A stretch of 64,000 bases of DNA from Paludibacter sp. UBA6032 (GCA_002427885.1 DIZI01000041.1:209268-273267), one strand, 5' to 3'; shown: positions 36,958 to 45,596, counted from the first letter of the stretch. Translations and numbers: made by a program. Notes: generated by a model from the sequence alone, not told the origin.

Positions 36958-37881
36958 TTAACGATATTTTCCTTCATGAGTGTCACGCAGAACACTTAAA
37001 TAACTCTGATATCTGGACAAACTGATTGTATGTTTTTCTACAGCATCCAAAACAGCACAACCGGGTTCATGTACATGCGAACAATTGGCAAACTTGCATT
37101 TGGACGAAACTGAAAATATCTCTTTGAAATAATGCCCTATTTCGGCTTCTTCCATATCGATGGTCCCAAATCCCTTTATCCCCGGTGTGTCAATAATATG
37201 TCCGCCAGAGAGCAATTCAAACATTTCGGAAAAAGTGGTCGTATGCATCCCTTTATTGTGATACGAAGATATTTCACCTGTTTTAGCCAGGGATTTGGGT
37301 GCAATGGCATTGATCAAAGTTGATTTTCCCACACCGGAGTTTCCGGAGAAAAGAGTCGTTTTTCCACTCAAAAAGCTCATCAGATCTTCAATATTTTCAG
37401 AAAGCAAGGCCGAAATTTTAAAAGTAGGATAATCAAGCGATGTATACAAATTTACCAACGCTTCAAGGTATTCCATTTCATCGGCGGAATAACGATCCGT
37501 TTTATTGAAAACAATGCAGGCCGGAACACGGTATGCCTCGGCAGTGGCTAAAAACCGATCGATGAAGACCAGTGAAGTGACAGGATAATTTACGGTAACA
37601 ATCAGACTAACCATATCGAGATTTGCCGCCAGGATCTGGAATTGTTTGGATAAATTCGATGAACGGCGGACGATATAATTCCTCCGGTCAGCAATGGTAT
37701 GGATCATAGCCGTTCCATCAACATTCATATCAAATTCTACATTGTCACCTACAGCAATAGGATTGGTACTGCGAATTTCTTGCAGGCGGAAATGACCTTT
37801 TATCCGGCATTCGAACAATTCACCGTCATCCGTTTTCACCTGATACCAGCTGCCAGTATTTTTTACCACAAGTCCTTTCAT
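36958..37881 (-). CDS. rsgA: Ribosome small subunit-dependent GTPase RsgA
   Basis: The 307-residue circularly permuted GTPase is involved in late 30S subunit maturation. In order: OB fold (1-70, MKGLVVKNTGSWYQV), G4 motif FNKTD, G1 P-loop FSGNSGVGKSTLIN, G2 with HTTT, G3 DTPG, and a C-terminal zinc-binding segment (CKFANCSHVHEPGC). All family motifs are intact and the length is normal. A 7-bp microsatellite lies within 40 bp upstream of its start. Confidence 0.95.
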   Translation of the reverse strand: MKGLVVKNTGSWYQVKTDDGELFECRIKGHFRLQEIRSTNPIAVGDNVEFDMNVDGTAMIHTIADRRNYIVRRSSNLSKQFQILAANLDMVSLIVTVNYPVTSLVFIDRFLATAEAYRVPACIVFNKTDRYSADEMEYLEALVNLYTSLDYPTFKISALLSENIEDLMSFLSGKTTLFSGNSGVGKSTLINAIAPKSLAKTGEISSYHNKGMHTTTFSEMFELLSGGHIIDTPGIKGFGTIDMEEAEIGHYFKEIFSVSSKCKFANCSHVHEPGCAVLDAVEKHTISLSRYQSYLSVLRDTHEGKYR

Positions 37882-37892
37882 TTTATATAGAA

Positions 37893-37918
37893 GTAAGAGG
37901 TAAGAGGTAAGAGGTAAG
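37893..37918. repeat. Microsatellite GTAAGAG x3.7 before rsgA
   Basis: Three perfect tandem copies of GTAAGAG (37893-37913) and a partial fourth begin 12 bp upstream of the rsgA start codon. Copy number changes here would alter the rsgA leader or promoter spacing. Confidence 0.8.
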
Positions 37919-37965
37919 TAATGAGTAGCGTTTACCCAAGATTATATTTATCAATTCATTCATTT

Positions 37966-38050
37966 TCAAATTGGCACATTTATTCATTTTCAAATTTTCA
38001 AATTGGCACATTTGTACATTCTCAAATTGGCACATTTGTACATTCTCAAA
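37966..38050. repeat. Tandem repeat with unit TCAAATTGGCACATTT at the end of the Omp85-type gene
   Basis: The 16-bp core occurs at 37966-37981, 37998-38013 and 38022-38037, with a partial copy (TCAAA) at 38046. Steps are 32 and 24 bp, separated by ATTCA or GTACATTC. The TCA of the partial copy is, on the minus strand, the TGA stop of the upstream gene. Confidence 0.75.
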
Positions 38051-39137
38051 AAGCTTCCGTAGCCGTTATATATACCTGTAATTTATCTCCATAATTATTT
38101 TGAGCCAAATCGAACCGTAAATGTACACGGGCATCATTTAATCTGTAACGCAAACCGGCACCATAAGTTACCTTCAACTTGTCAATTTTATAACCGGAAC
38201 TGTTCATTACATCGCCAACAGAGCAGAATACTGCAGCTTTCAACCGTTTGTAAACAGGTATACGGTATTCAGTCTGTAAAACCATCGATACATTTTCCCT
38301 GTACATTCCCTGCCGGAACCCACGTAACAAATCGCGCCCGCCAACAGTCGGCAACAACTGAAAAGGAATATTAGCCCCATAAATACCGTTATAACAGGCC
38401 TGCAAGGCCAATACATGCGAATGAAACAACGGAATGTATTGTCTGAAATCAACCGATAACTCCTGCAACGTATAACTACTTCCCCACCCTGCTCCCGAAA
38501 CGGTAAATGATGTCTTTGCAAAAATCCCCCTTTCCGGATAAAATTGATTGTCCCGCGTATCGTAAGCAGCTACCAATCCAACACTCGTTTGCGAAAAAGG
38601 TTCCCAGCCGATACTGCCAAATTGATTAAAAATATTGGCTTTATACATTTCAAAGGTCGAATCGGTAATAACACGTTCGGTTCGGAATGACAGCGAAGCT
38701 CCCACGAAAAAGTTTTTCGAAACAATATATTGCGGCTGAAAAAGTAAGGCCATATTTCTTGACGTAAATGCCTGTTTCGTATCAATAGGTTTATTCCCGA
38801 TTCCAAAATAATAATCGGGATAATTTCTGAAATTCAAATTAGAATACAAGAACCATTTACCCTCATCAAAATAGATTTTGGGTGTAAAGTTAAACATAAA
38901 CTGATTCCGAAAAGTATAAACGGCACTTCCCGAGAAGGAACTTATCCGGCTAATATCCTTGCTTTTGAAATAATAGCCATAGGCAATTCCGGGTGCCAGA
39001 CTCGTTTCCTGTTGATACGATGCATGAGGAATAACAAACAAACTCCGTCGGGAAACTATACTATCCGAAGGTTCCGCAGCAAACAGATGAACAACAAAAG
39101 TAAGAAAAATAAATATCAGAAACGGTTTACTTACCAT
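38046..39137 (-). CDS. Omp85/BamA-type outer membrane barrel protein without POTRA domains
   Basis: The 363-residue protein has a signal peptide (ends near VVHLFA). The rest is a 16-strand-type barrel of the bacterial surface antigen family. The conserved L6 loop motif appears in GGRDLLRGFRQG, and AAYDTRDNQFYPERGIF is a typical preceding strand. The chain ends in a phenylalanine (TATEAF), as expected for recognition by the BAM machinery. No POTRA domain fits in the short N-terminus, so it resembles the short Omp85-like proteins of Bacteroidota rather than BamA. Substrate and role are unknown. Confidence 0.82.
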   Translation of the reverse strand: MVSKPFLIFIFLTFVVHLFAAEPSDSIVSRRSLFVIPHASYQQETSLAPGIAYGYYFKSKDISRISSFSGSAVYTFRNQFMFNFTPKIYFDEGKWFLYSNLNFRNYPDYYFGIGNKPIDTKQAFTSRNMALLFQPQYIVSKNFFVGASLSFRTERVITDSTFEMYKANIFNQFGSIGWEPFSQTSVGLVAAYDTRDNQFYPERGIFAKTSFTVSGAGWGSSYTLQELSVDFRQYIPLFHSHVLALQACYNGIYGANIPFQLLPTVGGRDLLRGFRQGMYRENVSMVLQTEYRIPVYKRLKAAVFCSVGDVMNSSGYKIDKLKVTYGAGLRYRLNDARVHLRFDLAQNNYGDKLQVYITATEAF

Positions 39138-39160
39138 TGAATACAGGTCAATAATGATAG

Positions 39161-39196
39161 AAGTCAGTCATCCTACTTAATAGAGATGACTGACTT
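39161..39196. repeat. Perfect inverted repeat between frr and the Omp85-type gene
   Basis: A 12-bp stem (39161-39172 with 39185-39196, AAGTCAGTCATC/GATGACTGACTT) has a 12-nt loop. The T-rich tail is on the plus strand, although the flanking genes are on the minus strand, so it does not look like a normal terminator for frr. Confidence 0.6.
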
Positions 39197-39245
39197 TATT
39201 TTTGTATTATGCATTATGAATTATTAATTACAAATTATGAATTTA

Positions 39246-39806
39246 TTATACGGTCATAATTTCTTTTTCTTTGGCAACATACATTTCGTCAATTTTCTTA
39301 ATATACTTATCGTGAATCTTTTGCACTGCAACTTCAGCATCTTTCTCTACATCCTCGGGAAGTCCTTCCTTCACCATTTTCTTTACATGTTCAATCGCAT
39401 CCCTGCGCGCATTCCGGATGGATATTTTAGCTTCCTCACATTCCGCTTTAGATTGTTTGGCAAGCTGCCTCCGGCGCTCCTCTGTTAAGGGAGGAATACC
39501 CAGGCGGATAGTTTCACCATTATTCATCGGGGTAATACCAACATCCGAATTTAAAATTGCTTTTTCAATCACTGAAATTAGCGCTTTTTCCCAGGGCTGA
39601 ATAGAAATGGTTTTAGCATCAGGGGTTGTTACCGTTGCAACACTCGAGATAGGTACATGTTGACCATAATACTCCACTTTTACGCCATCCAGTATCCGTG
39701 GATTGGCTTTACCGGCACGTATGTGCGCCAAAGATTCGTCCAAAAAAAGAAGGGCTCCTTCCATGCTATCTTCTGCATGGGTCAGATGGGGTTGTATGTC
39801 TTGCAT
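39246..39806 (-). CDS. frr: Ribosome recycling factor
   Basis: The 186-residue protein has the classic RRF length. With EF-G it splits post-termination ribosomes. Recognised blocks are HIRAGKANPRILDGVKVEYYG, ISIQPWEKALI, IRLGIPPLTEERRRQLAKQ and the C-terminal KKIDEMYVAKEKEIMTV. It lies downstream of pyrH on the same strand, a very common pyrH-frr pairing, but here separated by about 150 bp that hold two palindromic repeats. Confidence 0.95.
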   Translation of the reverse strand: MQDIQPHLTHAEDSMEGALLFLDESLAHIRAGKANPRILDGVKVEYYGQHVPISSVATVTTPDAKTISIQPWEKALISVIEKAILNSDVGITPMNNGETIRLGIPPLTEERRRQLAKQSKAECEEAKISIRNARRDAIEHVKKMVKEGLPEDVEKDAEVAVQKIHDKYIKKIDEMYVAKEKEIMTV

Positions 39807-39821
39807 AATAGTATAAATTTA

Positions 39822-39865
39822 TCTCTAACCCCTATCCCGATAGCTATCGTTGAGGGATAAAGAGA
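39822..39865. repeat. Palindromic dispersed repeat, copy 1
   Basis: Nested inverted repeats: TCTCT/AGAGA, TATCCC/GGGATA and a central GATAGCTATC. The segment CCTATCCCGATAGCTATCG differs by one base from CCTATCCCGATAGCAATCG at 60416-60434. It is probably a short dispersed (REP-like) element. Confidence 0.65.
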
Positions 39866-39927
39866 TGTTTTTAAGAATTAATTTCTAGTTATGTTCATTC
39901 TGATTTGAGCTAAAATAATTTCTTTCT

Positions 39928-39944
39928 CCTCCCCGTCGGGGAGG
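39928..39944 (-). repeat. G+C-rich hairpin directly after pyrH
   Basis: CCTCCCC (39928-39934) pairs with GGGGAGG (39938-39944) around a 3-nt loop. It is followed by GGCC(GG) and begins 12 bp after the pyrH stop. It may be a transcript-stabilising or terminating hairpin, or another dispersed repeat; no U tract follows. Confidence 0.5.
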
Positions 39945-39956
39945 CCGGGTGTGGCC

Positions 39957-40667
39957 TTAATTTTTCACCAATGTTCCGATTTTTTCTCCCAACAACACTT
40001 TCTTCAGGTTACCAACCGTGTCCATATCAAAGACATATATCGGCATATTATTTTCTTTGCACATAGTAGTAGCTGTTAAATCCATCACTTTCAGGTTGCG
40101 ATTGTAAATTTCGTCGTAGGTAATTTCGTCAAACTTAACAGCTGTTTTGTCTTTTTCGGGATCGGCGGTATAAATCCCGTCAACCCTTGTTCCTTTCAAC
40201 ATCACATCGGCTTCAATTTCGATGGCACGAAGCGAAGAAGCGGTATCGGTCGTAAAAAACGGATTCCCTGTTCCGCCCGAAATAATAATTACTTCCCCTT
40301 GTTCCAATCCTTCAATGGCTTTTTGTTTGCTGTAATACTCTCCTACCGGTTCCATACGGATAGCAGTTAACACGCGGGATTTTACCCCTGAAGCCTGCAA
40401 GGCGGAATTTAATGCCAGACTATTGATTACGGTTGCCAGCATACCCATTTGATCACCCTGAACGCGGTCAAAACCTTTGGAAGTACCGCTCAGTCCGCGA
40501 AATATATTTCCACCGCCGATAACGATACCCACCTGAACGCCCATACCGGCAATTTCGGCAATTTGTGAAGCATACTCACTAAGCCGTTTCTCGTCAATGC
40601 CGTATTGCTTTTCGCCCATAAGCGACTCACCGCTCAATTTCAACAAAATGCGTTTATATGCTGCCAT
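39957..40667 (-). CDS. pyrH: UMP kinase
   Basis: The 236-residue cytoplasmic enzyme of the amino acid kinase fold phosphorylates UMP to UDP. It shows the N-terminal YKRILLKLSGESLMG, the glycine loop VIGGGNIFRGL, the UMP-site region DQMGMLATVINSLALN, and SGGTGNPFFTTDTAS. The start at the ATG 40667 (MAAYKRIL) is chosen because the upstream in-frame TTG at 40682 only adds five unconserved residues. frr follows downstream on the same strand. Confidence 0.95.
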   Translation of the reverse strand: MAAYKRILLKLSGESLMGEKQYGIDEKRLSEYASQIAEIAGMGVQVGIVIGGGNIFRGLSGTSKGFDRVQGDQMGMLATVINSLALNSALQASGVKSRVLTAIRMEPVGEYYSKQKAIEGLEQGEVIIISGGTGNPFFTTDTASSLRAIEIEADVMLKGTRVDGIYTADPEKDKTAVKFDEITYDEIYNRNLKVMDLTATTMCKENNMPIYVFDMDTVGNLKKVLLGEKIGTLVKN

Positions 40668-40844
40668 CTTATTTATTTTCAATTTAATCGTTTAACGTCT
40701 GGTTTGCCGGGAATATATTATTGCTTCCATATATTTTTTAGCAAAAGTAAATAATTTGCTTCGAATGTGCAAATGACAAATTCATTATTATTATTTCACG
40801 ACCGGCCATCATTTCAATCATTTTACGACAGACTAGTTAATCAT

Positions 40845-40874
40845 TTTGACATACTATAATATTTTATATCTTTG
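40845..40874 (+). promoter_or_regulatory. Promoter of the acetate/succinate-type transporter gene
   Basis: TTTG (40845-40848), an 18-bp spacer and TATCTTTG (40867-40874) give the most complete Bacteroidota promoter (TTTG-N19-TANNTTTG) in the window. The start codon lies 31 bp downstream. Confidence 0.65.
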
Positions 40875-40905
40875 CAACTACAATTTATAACTAAAACTAC
40901 AATTT

Positions 40906-41508
40906 ATGCATGAAAATGAAACAAATATTCGAATTGAACCAGCCGACCCATCCGTCTTGGGATTAACCGGTCTGGCGATGGTTACACTTGTGGCTTCATC
41001 GGAGAAACTGGGATGGACCACGGGTCTTTCTTTGCTCATCCCCTGGGCTATCTTTTTAGGTGGATTTGCCCAGTTGATAGCCTGTGTTTACGATTTCAAA
41101 AAAAACAACCTGTTCGGGGCAACAGCTTTCGGAATTTATGGTTTATTCTGGATAGCCGTGGCTGCCTCCTGGATGATTAAACTGGGTGTATTTGGTCCTA
41201 TCCTGGCTCAGGGTTATGATGTACGTCAGTTTGGGGTTATTTTTTCAGGGTATTTAATCATTTCCCTTTTTATAACGATGGCTGCCTTTAAATTAAACAA
41301 AGCACTTATAGCCATTCTGGTATTCATCGACTTTTTATTTTTTGGTTTGACGATGAGTTCATTTGGAATGGGTGAGTTCTGGTACACCCTGGCCGCCTGG
41401 AGCGAACTGACAATTTCGCTGATTGGTTTTTACGCTGCCGGAGCCAATTTATTAAACAAAATGTACGGTCGTGAATTACTCCCATTAGGTAAACCGATTT
41501 GGAAATAG
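40906..41508 (+). CDS. GPR1/FUN34/YaaH-type acetate/succinate transporter
   Basis: The 200-residue inner membrane protein has six predicted helices. The family signature NPAPLGL appears here as DPSVLGLTGLAMVTLVAS, so Asn is replaced by Asp and Ala by Ser at the motif's start. Other family blocks are IPWAIFLGGFAQLIACVYDF, NLFGATAFGIYGLFWIAVA and a short polar tail. It is a probable uptake channel for acetate or succinate with protons (SatP-like). It is a single gene with its own promoter and terminator. Confidence 0.88.
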   Translation: MHENETNIRIEPADPSVLGLTGLAMVTLVASSEKLGWTTGLSLLIPWAIFLGGFAQLIACVYDFKKNNLFGATAFGIYGLFWIAVAASWMIKLGVFGPILAQGYDVRQFGVIFSGYLIISLFITMAAFKLNKALIAILVFIDFLFFGLTMSSFGMGEFWYTLAAWSELTISLIGFYAAGANLLNKMYGRELLPLGKPIWK

Positions 41509-41524
41509 AATTTATCAGGGCATA

Positions 41525-41562
41525 AAAACGGTGGTTATTCTTTATCAGAAAACCACCGTTTT
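41525..41562. terminator. Terminator between the transporter and type A cargo genes
   Basis: A 12-bp perfect stem (41525-41536 with 41551-41562, AAAACGGTGGTT/AACCACCGTTTT) has a 14-nt loop. T-rich sequence follows on the plus strand. It serves the convergent genes on both sides. Confidence 0.82.
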
Positions 41563-41587
41563 ATTTTTATTTCAGGACTTTATTATT

Positions 41588-43678
41588 TTACATTTTCAAT
41601 ACTTTCCCTGCCTTCAGCAGTTTTCCGTTACTTTTCAACCGGTAAAAGTATAATCCATTTCCAAAATTGCTTAGATTTACTGAATTATGGTTCGCATCTA
41701 CTTCGGTTCGCAGGATTACCATGCCGGTTATGTTCATTATTTCAACAGTGCAACCCAAAGCAAGTGAAGTTGATTTGAAACTAAAAATCGAATGAGTCGG
41801 GTTTGGATAGGCTTCCAGTTCATTATTCCCATTTATTTCATTTATTCCTGTATTTACGGGTTGCCAGTAAAAGCAATTGTCAAAACCGTAAACGTCATTT
41901 TTAAAAATCAGGCTGTCGTTTCTTGAGAAACAAAGCAGGTTCATGATTTCTCCGCCGATCATTCCCGGATAATAGCTTGTCAGTAATCCTTTCGTACCAC
42001 CGATGCCTTCAATCCAAACCTGATTATTAAACTCGCTTCCAACCGGATCATCAACACGCCGACTGTTCAGAGTAATTCTTTTATGTGTTTCGGTAGCTAT
42101 CTGAATAGAATCAACAGACAGAACAATATTATTGTATATAAAAGAACCATCTGAACGGAAATCAGGGATTTTTATCGTATCATTGGGTTTTACATCGAAA
42201 TCGTACAACAAAAATTCATTTTTATTCTTCGGCCTGTAATACACTTTATTAGTTATCCGGTCTTCCCGCAAACAACCTATTGTTTTATATTTACTCGCCA
42301 ACGAGTCATAAGCAGAAATAAGTTTTTTATACATCACCCCTAAGATAACTGTATCTTCAGATAATTTCATTACTTCTGTCTGGTTATATATAAATATATC
42401 CGGACAGCTACTTGAATGAAGCACATTCCACTGATTATTTTTAGTTAGCAAGGGTTTGTAATCCGTATTTATCTTTTCCTTAAAGGGTGTCCCCCATGTA
42501 TCAGAGCCTTTTTTGTAATAAACCAATTCTGTATTTTCCACTTCACCACCCATGCCATGACATCTGGAATAAGGACCTCCCAGTCCTTTCATGTATTTAT
42601 ATTCAGGGTAACAACCATCCCAGGGAATATAGGTCCAACAACTATCGTTTTCTTTGAATAAATTATCAAACATGCTTGGTTCAATTTTCGAAATGATATT
42701 TTCTGAATTCATAAAATAAGAAAACAGGTAGTAATCCATGGGTACCGGAGAAGCAGGAAGTTTATCGAATGCTTCGTTTTTATATATAACGGTTCGAATG
42801 GTATCGTGGGCATAAGTTACGGATACGATATTGTCTTGCTTTAGTGAGACTATACTTCGATTTCGGTCAATCCGGTAAACGATTGAATCAGTATAATTCT
42901 CCCGGTTGATATATTTTAATATATTCCGATTTAAAGTAGAAGCAATGTAATAGTAAGGAGCAGGATAAAGGTAATACTGCGAATTTTCTTTCAACACATG
43001 CATTTCGTCCCCCACCTGAAAATCATGCACATCAAACCATTTCAGGTTTTGAATGCCAACAATCGGATTTGATAATCCTACTAAAGTTTGTAATGTAAAA
43101 TTATCATTATAAAGATAACGCATATCACAATCGGGGAAGACCAGGAAATTACTGCTTTGAATCTGGCCATAGTTTTTACTTAACTTTAGGATTCTTCCTT
43201 CCAGTTTATGCGGCATCGGACTCATAGATAAATCGTACACATGTAAAATTATTGTTTTGACTGAATCAGACAGCCCCAAAAAAGCTTGCAGTTCCAGTTT
43301 CTCTACCGTGGCAGTTATTGTTATGTCGGAACGTTTATACAGCGTCCAGGTCTCGTTTAGTTTCGCATCCGTTTTAATTTTTATAGTATCATTCAGCATG
43401 TTGAAGAAATAATTCCAATGCGCATTCACGATTATTTTTTCGCCCAGCCATGAAGCACCTTCTGTTGTATAACAATTGCCTTTGTCTTGAATATTCTTAA
43501 ACGGAAAAAGGATAGAATCACCATCAAACTTTGCAGAATCAACCTTGAAACCGATAATCCGTTTCATTTCATTTTCGAATAAAGCGGTTCGGTGCGAATA
43601 AACCGTCTGGTAATCGTAAGCCCACAAACAAGTGTTGACAAAGTAGATTTGAAATAACAAAGCCAAAATGCGTTTCAT
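41588..43678 (-). CDS. T9SS type A cargo protein, long paralogue
   Basis: The 696-residue protein has a signal peptide (ends near NTCLWA). Its N-terminal region (YDYQTVYSHRTALFENE, GASWLGEKIIVNAHWNYFF, IKIKTDAKLNETWTLY) is shared with the next gene. A module of about 190 residues follows (roughly 415-605), with YKKLISAYDSLASKYK, REDRITNKVYYRP, FLLYDFDVKPNDTI and VWIEGIGGTKGLL. The type A sorting tail is C-terminal: LEAYPNPTHSIFSF, VEIMNITGMVIL and NGLYFYRLKSNGKLLKAGKVLKM-type ending. It should be exported by the T9SS and anchored or released at the cell surface. The enzymatic or binding function is unknown. Confidence 0.85.
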   Translation of the reverse strand: MKRILALLFQIYFVNTCLWAYDYQTVYSHRTALFENEMKRIIGFKVDSAKFDGDSILFPFKNIQDKGNCYTTEGASWLGEKIIVNAHWNYFFNMLNDTIKIKTDAKLNETWTLYKRSDITITATVEKLELQAFLGLSDSVKTIILHVYDLSMSPMPHKLEGRILKLSKNYGQIQSSNFLVFPDCDMRYLYNDNFTLQTLVGLSNPIVGIQNLKWFDVHDFQVGDEMHVLKENSQYYLYPAPYYYIASTLNRNILKYINRENYTDSIVYRIDRNRSIVSLKQDNIVSVTYAHDTIRTVIYKNEAFDKLPASPVPMDYYLFSYFMNSENIISKIEPSMFDNLFKENDSCWTYIPWDGCYPEYKYMKGLGGPYSRCHGMGGEVENTELVYYKKGSDTWGTPFKEKINTDYKPLLTKNNQWNVLHSSSCPDIFIYNQTEVMKLSEDTVILGVMYKKLISAYDSLASKYKTIGCLREDRITNKVYYRPKNKNEFLLYDFDVKPNDTIKIPDFRSDGSFIYNNIVLSVDSIQIATETHKRITLNSRRVDDPVGSEFNNQVWIEGIGGTKGLLTSYYPGMIGGEIMNLLCFSRNDSLIFKNDVYGFDNCFYWQPVNTGINEINGNNELEAYPNPTHSIFSFKSTSLALGCTVEIMNITGMVILRTEVDANHNSVNLSNFGNGLYFYRLKSNGKLLKAGKVLKM

Positions 43679-43707
43679 AATACAGGATTTTTAAAAGTTG
43701 GTTAGAT

Positions 43708-45186
43708 TTAAGACTTTACAATTTTCCCTGCCTTTACTGATTTCCCATTATCCAACAACCGGTACAAATACAAGCCCTTGCTAAAGTTACTTAGATTGAC
43801 CGTATTTCGGGTTGCATCTACCTGGGTTCGGAGTATGACAATTCCCCGCACATCCATTAATTCAAAGATGCAAGGTTCGGAAAGAAAGTCAGAACTGATT
43901 GAAATTTTATCGGTGGCAGGGTTTGGATACACAGCAATATCCGGTTTTACTTCCGGTTGGTCTATTCCTGAGATAATGAGTGGTGTTCCCCAAGTGGTGG
44001 AGCCTTTTTTGTAATAAACCAAATCGACACGATGATCAATAACTCTTTCTTCAATATCGATAAGTATAAACGGTTTTCCATATGGGCCACCAAGGCCTTT
44101 TTTATAAATTCTAGAGTATAATGGATTTGTTGTCTGAAGTTTCCAGCAACCATTATTAAATTCATCATATAGATCAGAATCTTCGTATTTTTCGTCATTC
44201 TTCATTCCCATCGTATAAGCAGAACGGTTGTCTCCTTCCAAAAATGGAACTCCCGGCAGTTTATCGAAATTTGCTGATCTATCTGATTTTAGAATTATAC
44301 TTCTAGTCGTATCCTGAAAGTATCTGGGAGGAGAAACGCTATCCCTATATTGATATATGACTGCTATTTTATTTTCTAATAAATACTTGATAGTATCGGT
44401 AAGATTTTCCCTTTCTATATACTTCGTAATGGTTTTTGTCGTAAGACTACCATCATAACTATAGTATTTTATAAACAAAGTGTGTATTTCGTCCCCGGGC
44501 TGAAAGTCATACACATCAAACCATGTCAGGTTTTGAACACCAACGTTTGGATTAGTTAATCCTGCCAATGTATAATTATCCCATACAAATGAGACATATT
44601 GCATTGTACTGTTCTGCAGTGGAAAAACAAAAAAATCAAAGGTATTGATTAGTCCAAAATGCTTGCTTAGTAACAATGTTTTCCCGTCCAATTCTGTTGA
44701 AAGTGAATTTGATTTCTGTGCGGAAGAGTTTGATGTTGTTATTATTGCATTAAAAACAATTGTTTTTACAGAATCAGTCAACCCTAAGAATGTAAGCGAT
44801 TCCACTTTGGTTACAGTCGCCCATACCCATGTATCATTCTTTTGATATACCATCCAGGTTTCATTTAGTTTAGCATCCGTTTTAATTTTGATGGTATCGT
44901 TCTGCTCATTAAAGAAATAATTCCAATGCGCATTTACAATTATTTTATTCCCCAACCACGATGCTCCGTAAGGAGTAAAACAGTCTACATCTAACTGCTG
45001 AATATTCTTGAGTGGATAAAGAATTGAATCAACATTGAACTTCACAGAATCAATGAACATACTTTTTATTGCGCCTGTGGAATCGGCAAATAAAGCGGTA
45101 CGTTTCGAATAAACCGTCTGGTAATCATAAGCCGAAAGGCTGAAAACAACAAACAAAAGCATGAAAAACAGTATGATTTGTTTCAT
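43708..45186 (-). CDS. T9SS type A cargo protein, short paralogue
   Basis: The 492-residue protein has a signal peptide (MKQIILFFMLLFVVFSLSA). The same N-terminal region as its neighbour follows (YDYQTVYSKRTALF, GASWLGNKIIVNAHWNYFF, KIKTDAKLNETWMVY). It then passes from VDLVYYKKGSTTWGTP almost directly to the type A sorting tail (IAVYPNPATDKISIS, LYLYRLLDNGKSVKAG), lacking the roughly 190-residue module of the long paralogue. The frame is open back to 45267, but the signal peptide defines the ATG at 45186 as the start. The gene pair (29-bp gap) looks like a tandem duplication and a two-gene operon. No function is recognised. Confidence 0.85.
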   Translation of the reverse strand: MKQIILFFMLLFVVFSLSAYDYQTVYSKRTALFADSTGAIKSMFIDSVKFNVDSILYPLKNIQQLDVDCFTPYGASWLGNKIIVNAHWNYFFNEQNDTIKIKTDAKLNETWMVYQKNDTWVWATVTKVESLTFLGLTDSVKTIVFNAIITTSNSSAQKSNSLSTELDGKTLLLSKHFGLINTFDFFVFPLQNSTMQYVSFVWDNYTLAGLTNPNVGVQNLTWFDVYDFQPGDEIHTLFIKYYSYDGSLTTKTITKYIERENLTDTIKYLLENKIAVIYQYRDSVSPPRYFQDTTRSIILKSDRSANFDKLPGVPFLEGDNRSAYTMGMKNDEKYEDSDLYDEFNNGCWKLQTTNPLYSRIYKKGLGGPYGKPFILIDIEERVIDHRVDLVYYKKGSTTWGTPLIISGIDQPEVKPDIAVYPNPATDKISISSDFLSEPCIFELMDVRGIVILRTQVDATRNTVNLSNFSKGLYLYRLLDNGKSVKAGKIVKS

Positions 45187-45596
45187 GGTTAAGTACTTTT
45201 TGGAAAGTTTGTATTGGAAATGAGGCAACCTTACAACACTGTGCATTAGCGCCTCAAAAATAATCATTATTTAACGACCAACCAACAATTTATAAAAATA
45301 AAACGAATAGATATAAAAAAACAATATTACCTTCCTTAATATTACCTGATCAGTAAAGTTTTCATTTTATTTTATTTTGCACATGACTTTCAGTAGAAGT
45401 CTTAGTTCTCATCAAATCACCTCTGCAACTAACTTATCAGTTCCTGGTTTTTGTTGATGCGCATCGACGATGTCATAGTACCGTATCTTTGAGACTGGAG
45501 TTCCGTATTTTCTAAATTGATAATACGGAAGTATGAAAAACATTATAATTAATTCGATTCTTTATTCAATAATATATTTGAGTATTTGATATATAA
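45187..45596. other. Intergenic region between the cargo genes and the ribosomal cluster
   Basis: No protein gene is supported. The region must hold the promoter of the cargo pair (minus strand), but no clear box was identified. It also contains an isolated plus-strand TATCTTTG (45484-45491) followed by a hairpin (45501-45530). Confidence 0.5.
45484..45530 (+). promoter_or_regulatory. Orphan -7-like box followed by a stem-loop
   Basis: TATCTTTG (45484-45491) precedes a perfect 9-bp hairpin, TTCCGTATT (45501-45509) with AATACGGAA (45522-45530). No open reading frame follows on the plus strand. It may be a short untranslated transcript or a chance match. Confidence 0.25.

Noticed and set aside
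39928..39944. G+C-rich hairpin as a pyrH terminator
   Set aside because: No U tract follows on the minus strand, and frr downstream is probably co-transcribed. It was kept only as a hairpin or repeat.
45187..45267. N-terminal extension of the short cargo protein
   Set aside because: The signal peptide starts at 45186; the upstream frame carries no signal and would block Sec targeting.
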